Assembly (NCBI RefSeq): GCF_005221285.1
Contig: NZ_CP039886.1
Span: forward strand, 2,108,001 to 2,172,000
Reading direction: 5' to 3'
Length of the DNA: 64,000 nucleotides
DNA from: Neisseria flavescens
Lineage (GTDB): Bacteria > Pseudomonadota > Gammaproteobacteria > Burkholderiales > Neisseriaceae
The position numbers and the translations under genes are program-made. This document shows positions 7,827 to 16,476 of this stretch, one piece after another. The notes under the pieces are model-generated. The model searched no databases. It was not told the DNA's origin and saw only the letters and a list, made by a program, of their open reading frames with translations. Each line of letters opens with the position of its first letter. Position 1 is the stretch's first letter.

Positions 7827-8798
7827 TTATTTCTTTTTCAACACCAAATATAAAAATACCAATCCGCCTGCAAATTCAACGACCACGCTCAATACGGCCT
7901 GCATGCCGAGGAAGTGTTCGAAGATGGTTTGCCCGCCGACCAACAGGATGCCGCCGACACAAAAAGTCATGGGCAGGCGGACGGAATGTTTGACCGACGG
8001 GGAAAAGTGGTTGGCCAGCGCGGCAACCAGCAGGCCGAAAAAGCTTACCGGGCCGACAACGGCGGTGGCGGTTGCAACCAACGCGGCGATCCACAACAGC
8101 AGCCATAAGGTATTGCGCGTGTAGTTGATGCCCAAATTGACAGCCTGATTGCGGCCGAGCAGGTAAACATCGAGGCGGTGGCGTTCGCGCCAGATCACGG
8201 CGGCGCTGATGAGCAACACGATTGTGCCGATACCTAACAATTCCGAGTGGACAGTATTGAAGGTGGCAAACATATTCGCCTGCGCGGCGGTAAATTCTTC
8301 AGGATCAATCATGCGCGAAAGCAGCGACGAAAGGCTGCGGAACAAAATCCCGAAAATCACGCCGATTAAAATCATGCGCGACAAATCGCGTCCGCCCTGT
8401 TTGATGAGCGTGTAGAACAGCAGCAGCGAGCCGCCCATCATGACGACCAGTTCAAAGCCGAATTTACCCGTCAACGGCAGGGAAGCATAGCCTACGCCGC
8501 CGAGCGTAAACACCAGCAAAGTCTGCAAAAACACATACAGCGAATCGAAACCTAAAATCGAAGGGGTCAGAATCGGATTATTGGTCAGCGTTTGGAAGAG
8601 TTGCGTGGACACGCCGACCGCATAGGCAACCATCAGCAGCGCGGCAAGTTTGGTCAGGCGCAGGTGCAAGACAAAGTCCCAATCGCCTTTGACGTTGAGC
8701 GTCATAAACAGAACGCAGGAAACCAGCAACAGTGCGAAAGCGATCCACAACGGACGGCTGCTTCCTACCATAAAACCGATATTTTTTTCAGACGGCAT
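7827..8798 (-). CDS. fetD: Iron-siderophore ABC transporter permease (FecCD family), second subunit
   Basis: The 323-residue integral membrane protein has about nine hydrophobic segments and the FecCD hallmarks (NPILTPSILGFDSLY, GPVSFFGLLVAALANH). With FetC it forms the inner-membrane channel for the ferric siderophore. Its start overlaps the end of fetC by 11 bases, so the two are translationally coupled. The start codon is part of an uptake sequence: ATGCCGTCTGAA encodes the first four residues MPSE, and it is of the AT dialect rather than the AG dialect of most of this window. Confidence 0.88.
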   Translation of the reverse strand: MPSEKNIGFMVGSSRPLWIAFALLLVSCVLFMTLNVKGDWDFVLHLRLTKLAALLMVAYAVGVSTQLFQTLTNNPILTPSILGFDSLYVFLQTLLVFTLGGVGYASLPLTGKFGFELVVMMGGSLLLFYTLIKQGGRDLSRMILIGVIFGILFRSLSSLLSRMIDPEEFTAAQANMFATFNTVHSELLGIGTIVLLISAAVIWRERHRLDVYLLGRNQAVNLGINYTRNTLWLLLWIAALVATATAVVGPVSFFGLLVAALANHFSPSVKHSVRLPMTFCVGGILLVGGQTIFEHFLGMQAVLSVVVEFAGGLVFLYLVLKKK

Positions 8799-9756
8799 GG
8801 GCAGGTTTCCTTAACAAAAGCCATAAAAACAACACCGTACCCAATACGCCGAAGACGGTCGATACCGGAATTTCAAACGGAAACACAATCACGCGTCCGA
8901 CAATATCGCACAGCAACACCAAAGATGCGCCCAGCAAGGCCACCGCAGGCAGGCTTTGGCGCAGCCTGTCGCCTATCAGGCGGCTGATGATGTTCGGCAC
9001 GACCAGCCCGATAAACGGAATATTGCCGACCGTAACGATAACCAGCGACGTAATCAAAGCCACAATAATCAAACCCGACCACAACACCGCCGTCCGGTTC
9101 AAACCCAAATTCACGCTGACCGTCTCGCCCAGCCCCAAAATCGTCAGCTGGTCGGCAATCAGATAGGCAAACACCGCCAAACCGCCCGTAATCCAAAGCA
9201 GCTCGTACCGCCCCAGCAGCACGCTCGAAAAATCGCCCTGCTGCCATACGCCCAACATTTGCAGCATCTCAAACTCATACGCGACAAACGTCGCCACCGC
9301 CTCAACCACGCCGCCGAAAATAATCCCCACCAGCGGCACCATCAGTTGCGCCGTCGGCGGCAGGCGGCGGATAAGCATCATAAACACCAACATCCCGATT
9401 AACGCGGCAACGGCGGCAACCGACATTTTGACCGGCAGCGGCGCGGCAGGCAGCAGCAGGGACATCAGAAGCAAACCCAAAGCCGCACTCTGACCCGCGC
9501 CCGCCATAGAAGGCTCGACAAAACGGTTGCGCATCAGAATCTGCATAATCATCCCCGCCACCGCCATAGACGCGCCCGTCAGCACAATCGCAAACGTGCG
9601 CGGCAGGCGGCTGATGAACATAACCTGCTGGCTGTCGGACAGCGAAAACACATCCGACCAGCGGAAATCGGCAACGCCGACCGACAGGCTGACGGCAAAC
9701 AACACCGCCAGCAGCAGGAGGTTGGTCAGGTTGAGGGAAAAAGGTTTGGCAGTCAT
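8788..9756 (-). CDS. fetC: Iron-siderophore ABC transporter permease (FecCD family), first subunit
   Basis: The 322-residue permease has many hydrophobic helices and the family segments MAVAGMIMQILMRNRFVEPS and GNIPFIGLVVPNIISR. It partners FetD, which overlaps its 3' end. The gap to fetB upstream (162 bases) contains a long DUS hairpin, so transcription from fetB may be attenuated before the permease genes. Confidence 0.9.
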   Translation of the reverse strand: MTAKPFSLNLTNLLLLAVLFAVSLSVGVADFRWSDVFSLSDSQQVMFISRLPRTFAIVLTGASMAVAGMIMQILMRNRFVEPSMAGAGQSAALGLLLMSLLLPAAPLPVKMSVAAVAALIGMLVFMMLIRRLPPTAQLMVPLVGIIFGGVVEAVATFVAYEFEMLQMLGVWQQGDFSSVLLGRYELLWITGGLAVFAYLIADQLTILGLGETVSVNLGLNRTAVLWSGLIIVALITSLVIVTVGNIPFIGLVVPNIISRLIGDRLRQSLPAVALLGASLVLLCDIVGRVIVFPFEIPVSTVFGVLGTVLFLWLLLRKPAHAV

Positions 9757-9851
9757 AAACAGAAGGGAAAAGCGTTAAGGCGTAGAAGATTCAAACAAGG
9801 CAGCCCGACCGTCGGAGCGGAAAGCCTTGTTTGAAGCCTCCGTATCGGGCA

Positions 9852-9901
9852 ATGCCGTCTGAAACACGGTAGGCGGTTTGCATCCGTGTTTCAGACGGCA
9901 T
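9852..9901 (-). terminator. Extended AT-DUS hairpin between fetB and fetC
   Basis: ATGCCGTCTGAAACACGG pairs perfectly with its complement over 18 bp with a 14-base loop. There is no clear T run, so it may be a partial terminator or RNA-stability element. Both uptake sequences are of the AT dialect. Confidence 0.7.
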
Positions 9902-9918
9902 CGAATGCCGCTGTTTCA

Positions 9919-10884
9919 TTATTTTGCCGCGTTAAAAGCGTCGGCAACCTGTTTGCTTGCATTCAGCAGCTCTTGCGCGCCGCCGGCCGCCAAATAAGTT
10001 TCGGGAACGAGGTAAACGACCTGTCCTTTTTTCCATGCGGTTGTTTCGGCAACCAGCGGATTGTTCAACACGTCTTTCGCCGCCTGACCCTCTTCGCCGA
10101 TGGCCGCGCTGCGGTCAAGGACGAACAGCCAGTCGGGATTTTTCTCTTTCAGGTATTCAAAGCTGACGGGCTGGCCGTGGCTGCCTTCTTTAATTGATTC
10201 ATCGACAGCGGGAACGCCGATGTCTTTGTGCAGCCAGCCGCCCAGTCGTGAAGACGGACCGAAGGCGGACATTTTCCCACCGTTGACCAAAATCACCAAA
10301 CCTTTGCCTTTGCCTTGCGCGGCAGTTTTCGCCGCTTCAAACGAAGCATCGATTTCCGCCTTCAGCTTGTCGGCTTCCGCCTGTTTGCCGAAGATTTGCG
10401 CCAGCGCGTCGATACGCTCTTTGGCACTTTCTTTGAGGTTGGCGGTATCGGCGGTCATTTCGATGGTCGGCGCGATTTCGTTCAATTTGTCAAACGCCTT
10501 GGCGGCGCGGCTGCCGATGATGATGAGCTGCGGTTTGTAAGCGTTGAGCGTTTCGTAATCCGGCTCGAACAAAGTTCCGGCAGGTTTCGTTGTTTTGTAA
10601 TATTCCTCTAAATACGGCAGGCGGTTTGTGTCGACGGACAAACCGGTTTTCACGCCCAGTTTGCTCAAGGTGTCGAGCATACCCAAATCGTAAACGGCGA
10701 TGCGTTCGGGGTTTTGCGGCACGTTCGCATCGCCGCGCGCCGTTTTGACGGTCAGGGACGCGCTTTCGGATTGTGCGGCGGAAACTGCCTGTTCTTTGGC
10801 TTGTGGGGCAGAGTCGGAATTTTGCGGCGAACACGCGCCCAAGGCGAGGACGGTGCAGAGGGTCAATGCGGTCAAACGCAACAT
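9919..10884 (-). CDS. fetB: Ferric-siderophore periplasmic binding lipoprotein FetB
   Basis: The 321-residue protein has a lipoprotein signal peptide with lipobox LALGAC, a Ser/Ala-rich linker, then a FecB/FepB-type binding domain (ERIAVYDLGMLDTLSKLG at about 70-87; PQLIIIGSRA; PDWLFVLDR). It passes ferric siderophore taken in through FetA to the FetCD permease. It follows fetA on the same strand after about 150 bases that contain a DUS hairpin and a Fur-like palindrome, so it may have its own iron-regulated promoter. Confidence 0.93.
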   Translation of the reverse strand: MLRLTALTLCTVLALGACSPQNSDSAPQAKEQAVSAAQSESASLTVKTARGDANVPQNPERIAVYDLGMLDTLSKLGVKTGLSVDTNRLPYLEEYYKTTKPAGTLFEPDYETLNAYKPQLIIIGSRAAKAFDKLNEIAPTIEMTADTANLKESAKERIDALAQIFGKQAEADKLKAEIDASFEAAKTAAQGKGKGLVILVNGGKMSAFGPSSRLGGWLHKDIGVPAVDESIKEGSHGQPVSFEYLKEKNPDWLFVLDRSAAIGEEGQAAKDVLNNPLVAETTAWKKGQVVYLVPETYLAAGGAQELLNASKQVADAFNAAK

Positions 10885-10956
10885 AGGGTGTCTCCAAAAT
10901 GGGGATATTGGGGCAAAGCCGCCGGTCGGACAAACCGGAACGGCTTTAGAAAGGAT

Positions 10957-10982
10957 AAATGATAATCTATATCAAATTATCA
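10957..10982 (-). promoter_or_regulatory. Fur-box-like operator upstream of fetB
   Basis: On the minus strand CTGATAATTTGATATAGATTATCATT is an imperfect palindrome of GATAAT/ATTATC half-sites like Fur boxes, 70-100 bases before fetB. Confidence 0.5.
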
Positions 10983-10988
10983 GAACAG

Positions 10989-11022
10989 ATGCCGTCTGAA
11001 GACTTTTGTTTTCAGACGGCTT
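10989..11022 (-). terminator. DUS hairpin between fetA and fetB
   Basis: GCCGTCTGAA and TTCAGACGGC face each other 15 bases past the fetA stop. One arm has the AT dialect. Confidence 0.6.
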
Positions 11023-11037
11023 TTTCAAGCTGATTGC

Positions 11038-13173
11038 TTAGAACTTGTAGTTCACGCCCAGGCGTACATCACGTCCCACGCCCGGCAGGGTTTCACCGCG
11101 TTGGCTGTGCGGATAGTAGAACTTGTTGAACACGTTGTTGACGGCAAAGTTGACGTTAAGCGTATCTTTGCCCAGCGGTTTCCAGTTGGCGAAGACATCG
11201 TTCACACCGAAACCTTTGCGTTCGACTGTGCTGGTATCGCGCACCAGTACCGAACCGGAGGCTTTTTGCAGGTAGCGACCGCGCCAGCCGAGTTCCAGAT
11301 TCGGATTTTGGAAGCGGTAGGCAAGGGAAGCTGTCCAAGTGCGGCCGGTCTGTACGGCAAATTCAGGGTTCGCGCTTAACAGGTTTTTAGGATGAGTGTC
11401 GTAAATGCGCGGTTTGCTGTGGCTTACGCCGACTTTGGCAGTCAGGCCGCCGGTGCGGTAGGACGCGCCCAATTCGTAACCGTGGTTTTTGATGTAACCG
11501 GCATTAACGGCTTCGCGGACGGCGACAGAGTCGTGGCGGTTTTGCGGGTTGGCAAGCGCGTCTTTGATGGTCTGCCAGAAGTAGCTGCCGTTTGCGGCAA
11601 ACGTGCCGTCGTTGTAGTTGAAGCCGATTTCGGTATTGCGCGCGCGTTCGGCTTTCGTGCCATCGGCAATCGAGATGATGCCGCGTTTGCCGTGGGTTTG
11701 CAGCGCGTCATACAGGCGCGGGCTGCGGCTGGCGTAGTTGTGGCTCGCGCTGAAGCTCCAGTATTCGTGCGGCTGCCAAATCACACCGAAACTCGGGTTA
11801 AGGCTGCTGCTTGAAACGGTTTTGCCGTCGTGGGTTTTCACCTTGAAGCGGTCGTAACGTAAACCGCCGGTCAGCGTGAAATCGCCGATGTCGTGAATGG
11901 CTTCAACATATACGCCGGCATCGGTTTTGGTCGGGTTGGTCAGGCGGTAGGTATGAACAGTGGCTTCGTCTTTGCGGTCTTTCTCTTGTTGGGCTACTGG
12001 CTTATCAACATCTTGACCGTTTTTCTTTTCTGTCGTCGGGATGGAGAATTTCGAGTTCAAAAACGCTTGCGGTTTGATTTCCTGATGGCGGTAGTTGATA
12101 CCGTATTTCAACAGGGTTTGTTCGGCAAGGCGGCTGTCGAAGTTGAAGTTCGCACCACGAGTGGTGATTCGGGTATGGTTAGGACCTTTTACATTGCCTG
12201 CGTAACCGCTGCCGCTGTCATCGGCGGAATAGCGTTTCTTTTCCAACACATAAACATTGGCATCCAGTTTTTCGACAAAGCCCAAATCTTTGCCGGTGTA
12301 CGCCAAGTTGGTGTTGGATTGGGTGGTTTCGCGGTAAGCAGGGGCTTGGCGGCCAATATTTATCCGTGAATCTTCGTCGCCGACGGTAAATTCTTCACGG
12401 ACGGTACGGATGCCTCGGTGTTGGTCTTTCATATGGCTCAACACGATGCGGTGGTCGCCGTCGCCGAAGGTTGTTCCGATTTTGGCAAGGTAGCTGCGTT
12501 TGTCCAGTGCGCTGTAAGGTACGGTTTTGCCTCCGTTGACATTGCGGAAGCCTTTTCCGGCTTCATATTCTTTTTCATCGTTGCGGCTGTAAGAGAACAA
12601 GCCGTCGAAGTTGCCCTCTTTTCCGAATACGCTTGCGCCGTAGCTTACGCCTTCGTTGCTGGCAAAGCCGCTGTTGAGGCGCACGCCCCAGTTTTTATCC
12701 AAGCCTTTGAGCAGGTCTTGGGCATCGACGGTTTTGGCGATGATCGCGCCGTTGGTCGCGCCGATACCGGCAGAGGCGGAACCCGCGCCTTTTTGTACGG
12801 AAACGACTTTAACCAAAGCGGGATCGACAATAAATCTGCCTTGGTGGTAAAGGATTTGGCTGTCGGAATAGGCGTTGTCCACCTTGATGTCGACAGAGTT
12901 CTGACCCATGCCGCGCAAGGTCATGTGTTGGGACGTGCCGTTGCCGCCGCCGAAATCGATGGAGGGCTCTTCTTTTAAGAGTTCGCGCATATCGGTTGCG
13001 GTGCTTTCGTCTTTTTGTTGAAGCGTAACGATGTTGGTACGGATTTTGCTGCCTTGGCGGTCGCCTTTTACGGTAATGGTATCCAATGCGACATTGGCGT
13101 TGCCTGCCGCGTGGGCGAAACCTGCCGCAAGTGTGAGCGAGAGCAGGCTGAGACGGAACAATGGGGTATTCAT
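11038..13173 (-). CDS. fetA: TonB-dependent ferric enterobactin receptor FetA (FrpB)
   Basis: The 711-residue outer-membrane receptor has a signal peptide ending AAGFAHA, a TonB box just after it (DTITVKG), a plug domain (DMRELLKEEPSIDFGGGNGT) and a 22-strand barrel ending in GVGRDVRLGVNYKF with the terminal aromatic residue. It matches meningococcal FetA/FrpB, a phase-variable surface antigen that takes up ferric enterobactin-like siderophores. AAGAGG lies 9 bases before the ATG. The promoter has a C10 tract in its spacer and a Fur-like box. Unlike the flanking regions, uptake sequences here are of the AT dialect, consistent with recent import. Confidence 0.95.
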   Translation of the reverse strand: MNTPLFRLSLLSLTLAAGFAHAAGNANVALDTITVKGDRQGSKIRTNIVTLQQKDESTATDMRELLKEEPSIDFGGGNGTSQHMTLRGMGQNSVDIKVDNAYSDSQILYHQGRFIVDPALVKVVSVQKGAGSASAGIGATNGAIIAKTVDAQDLLKGLDKNWGVRLNSGFASNEGVSYGASVFGKEGNFDGLFSYSRNDEKEYEAGKGFRNVNGGKTVPYSALDKRSYLAKIGTTFGDGDHRIVLSHMKDQHRGIRTVREEFTVGDEDSRINIGRQAPAYRETTQSNTNLAYTGKDLGFVEKLDANVYVLEKKRYSADDSGSGYAGNVKGPNHTRITTRGANFNFDSRLAEQTLLKYGINYRHQEIKPQAFLNSKFSIPTTEKKNGQDVDKPVAQQEKDRKDEATVHTYRLTNPTKTDAGVYVEAIHDIGDFTLTGGLRYDRFKVKTHDGKTVSSSSLNPSFGVIWQPHEYWSFSASHNYASRSPRLYDALQTHGKRGIISIADGTKAERARNTEIGFNYNDGTFAANGSYFWQTIKDALANPQNRHDSVAVREAVNAGYIKNHGYELGASYRTGGLTAKVGVSHSKPRIYDTHPKNLLSANPEFAVQTGRTWTASLAYRFQNPNLELGWRGRYLQKASGSVLVRDTSTVERKGFGVNDVFANWKPLGKDTLNVNFAVNNVFNKFYYPHSQRGETLPGVGRDVRLGVNYKF

Positions 13174-13241
13174 TCAATCGTCCTCTTGAGTGTATGAAGG
13201 GAAGTAAATCCAAACCGTTAAGATTTGGCAGGATAAGAAAA

Positions 13242-13262
13242 ATAATTAATAATTATTTTTAT
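13242..13262 (-). promoter_or_regulatory. Fur-box-like operator of fetA
   Basis: An AT-rich imperfect palindrome (AATAATTATTAATTATTTTT on the minus strand) lies just downstream of the predicted -10, the usual position for Fur repression of fetA. Confidence 0.55.
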
Positions 13263-13264
13263 TT

Positions 13265-13293
13265 ATATTAACAGGGGGGGGGGATTTTTGCAA
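13265..13293 (-). promoter_or_regulatory. Phase-variable fetA promoter with poly-C spacer
   Basis: On the minus strand a -35 TTGCAA (13288-13293) and -10 TAATAT (13265-13270) are separated by 17 bases, 10 of which are a C run (13274-13283). Meningococcal fetA is known to vary in expression by changes in this tract. With 10 C the spacer here is at the optimum, so the promoter is predicted ON. Confidence 0.85.
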
Positions 13294-13354
13294 AGCTGAT
13301 TATCGTTTTTATTTGCGAAGTGTTGTTTTTTGTTGACAGGTTTTGTCGGAAATG

Positions 13355-13459
13355 TATAGTGGACTAACAAAAATCAGGATAAGGCGACGAAGCCGCAGAC
13401 AGTACAGATAGTACGGCAAGGCGAGGCAACGCTGTACTGGTTTTTGTTAGTCCACTATA
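13355..13459. repeat. Correia repeat enclosed element (CREE), internally deleted form
   Basis: A 105-bp element bounded by inverted TATAGTGGACTAAC ends. It carries the CREE core (GGCGACGAAGCCGCAGACAG) but lacks the ~50-bp central block that the copy at 13846 retains. Confidence 0.9.
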
Positions 13460-13473
13460 AAAAACGGCGGAAA

Positions 13474-13490
13474 TATAGTGGATTAACAAA
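13474..13490 (+). repeat. Isolated CREE end
   Basis: A single TATAGTGGATTAAC terminus without its element, joined directly to dRS3-type repeats. Confidence 0.6.
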
Positions 13491-13495
13491 TGCGG

Positions 13496-13800
13496 GAATG
13501 ACGAAAAGTAACCTTTCCGCGTCATTCCCGCGAAAGCGGGAATCTAGAACCCCTAACGCGGCAGGAATCTATCGGAAAAAACCGAAACCGAACAGACTGG
13601 ATTCCCGCCTGCGCGGGAATGACGAAGCCTGTGCGGGAATGACGAAAAGCAACCTTTCCGCGTCCTTCCTGCAAAAGTGGAAATCTAGAACTCCTAACGC
13701 GGCAGGAATCTATCGGAAAAAACCGAAACCGAACAGACTGGATTCCCGCCTGCGCGGGAATGACGAAGCCTGCGCGGGAATGACGAAGGGTTAAAGAAAT
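13496..13800. repeat. Neisserial intergenic mosaic repeats (dRS3 with RS spacers)
   Basis: Three full dRS3 units (ATTCCC-8-GGGAAT) lie at 13524-13543, 13601-13620 and 13742-13761, with degenerate halves (GCGGGAATGACGAA) between. The last two copies are part of a tandem duplication of about 141 bp that includes the spacer GGAATCTATCGGAAAAAACC. The frame that is open here is repeat sequence, not a gene. Confidence 0.85.
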
Positions 13801-13845
13801 GACGAGAAACGGCGGTAATTATCGGGAATAACCGAAAACGAACGG

Positions 13846-13983
13846 AAATCAGGACAAGGCGACGAAGCCGCAGACAGTACAAATAGTACGGAACCGATTC
13901 ACTTGGTGCTTGAGCACCTTAGAGAATCGTTCTCTTTGAGCTAAGGCGAGGCAATGCTGTACTGGTTTTTGTTAGTCCACTAT
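13846..13983. repeat. CREE with central block, left end lost
   Basis: The core, the central palindrome (TTCACTTGGTGCT...AGCACC, then GAGAATCGTTCTC) and the right end TTAGTCCACTATA are present, while the left terminal repeat is replaced by mosaic-repeat sequence. Confidence 0.85.
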
Positions 13984-14017
13984 AAAAAACGGCGGAAATA
14001 AATTTTTTTCCGCCTCA

Positions 14018-14044
14018 CTTGAATTTGCCCGCACACACCCTAAT
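14018..14044 (+). promoter_or_regulatory. Heat-shock (RpoH-type) promoter for groES-groEL
   Basis: CTTGAA (14018-14023), 14 bases, then CCCTAAT fits the sigma-32 pattern CTTGAA-N11-15-CCCCAT. It lies 110 bases before groES and immediately after the CREE. Confidence 0.6.
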
Positions 14045-14154
14045 TTTGCCGACTTATACGGGCAGCCGCCTGACGGCAGCCCGGTTTCCACTTCAATCTG
14101 TCCGAACCGTTCGGGCAGATGATTGTTTTCAAACCATTTTATCGGAGCATAAAT

Positions 14155-14445
14155 ATGACCATCCGTCCTTTACACGACCGCGTCGTCGTCAAACGCTTGG
14201 AAGCTGAAGAAAAAACTGCATCGGGCATCGTTTTGCCGGGTGCGGCCGCCGAAAAACCCGATATGGGCGAAGTGATCGCCGTGGGCGCGGGCAAAATCGG
14301 TAAAGACGGCGCGCGCCGTCCGCTGGATGTCAAAGTCGGCGACAAAATCATCTTCGGCAAATACAGCGGCCAAACCGTCAAAGCCGACGGCGAAGAGCTG
14401 TTGGTAATGCGCGAAGAAGATATTTTCGGCATCGTTGAAAAATAA
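14155..14445 (+). CDS. groES: Co-chaperonin GroES
   Basis: The 96-residue protein begins MTIRPLHDRVVVKRLE and contains the mobile loop (EEKTASGIVLPGAAAEKP) that docks on GroEL. It forms the heptameric lid of the chaperonin in the cytoplasm. GGAG lies 9 bases before the ATG at 14155; the upstream in-frame ATG at 14119 has no such site. groEL follows after 92 bases containing an AT-dialect DUS hairpin. Confidence 0.98.
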   Translation: MTIRPLHDRVVVKRLEAEEKTASGIVLPGAAAEKPDMGEVIAVGAGKIGKDGARRPLDVKVGDKIIFGKYSGQTVKADGEELLVMREEDIFGIVEK

Positions 14446-14455
14446 ATACGGACAC

Positions 14456-14492
14456 GATGCCGTCTGAAACGGCAAACCGCCTTCAGACGGCA
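14456..14492 (+). terminator. AT-DUS hairpin between groES and groEL
   Basis: ATGCCGTCTGAAacGGC and a facing copy form a stem within the operon gap. No T run follows, so it probably tunes the groES/groEL ratio or RNA stability rather than stopping transcription. Confidence 0.55.
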
Positions 14493-14537
14493 TAAACGGT
14501 TTTATCAGACAGTTTTAATGATTTTTGGAGAATTGAA

Positions 14538-16172
<1,635 letters not shown>

Positions 16173-16200
16173 GGCCGTCTGAAATCTTCAGATAAAAAGC

Positions 16201-16233
16201 AAAACCGCACGGCAATCAGCCGTGCGGTTTTTT
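16201..16233 (+). terminator. Intrinsic terminator of groESL
   Basis: AAAACCGCACGGC, a loop, GCCGTGCGGTTTTTTA: a GC-rich stem with a T run 30 bases past groEL. Confidence 0.9.
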
Positions 16234-16345
16234 ATTTGCCAGTAGAAGCATGAGATGGTGAGGGGTACGCCATGATTTACAGAGAAATAAGGGTAGCCAG
16301 TGCCATTGAATTAGAAGTAATCAAATAAACTTCAACATCAAAAAA

Positions 16346-16383
16346 AGGCCGTCTGAAACTTTATTTTATGTTTCAGACGGCCT
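16346..16383 (-). terminator. DUS hairpin terminator after katA and its micro-ORF
   Basis: AGGCCGTCTGAAAC and its complement form a stem; on the minus strand the distal arm is followed by a T run (TTTTTTGATG). Confidence 0.75.
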
Positions 16384-16401
16384 GATTAATGATCTAAACC
16401 G

Positions 16402-16467
16402 TTACTTTTTGTTTGAACGGCTGTATCGGACAGCTTGAGACAAGATTTCTTCAATTTCTATCCACAT
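16402..16467 (-). CDS. Possible 21-residue micro-ORF directly after katA
   Basis: An ATG frame encoding MWIEIEEILSQAVRYSRSNK plus one Lys starts 9 bases after the katA stop and has a good ribosome-binding site (AAGGAAGC, 5-7 bases before ATG). It ends before the DUS terminator. It would be co-translated with katA. It could be a real small amphipathic protein or the remnant of a larger gene; no family is recognised. Confidence 0.35.
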   Translation of the reverse strand: MWIEIEEILSQAVRYSRSNKK

Positions 16468-16476
16468 AATGCTTCC

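Noticed and set aside
13524..13761. Regular short repeats considered as a CRISPR array
   Set aside because: The repeats are palindromic 20-mers with unequal, mutually similar spacers; they are dRS3 elements, and no cas gene is near.
13444..13794. A 116-codon frame in the groES upstream region
   Set aside because: It consists of CREE and dRS3 repeat sequence translated by chance, with internal repetition that follows the DNA repeats.
16273..16329. An 18-codon plus frame after the groEL terminator (MIYREIRVASAIELEVIK)
   Set aside because: The upstream site is poor and no promoter or conservation argument is available.
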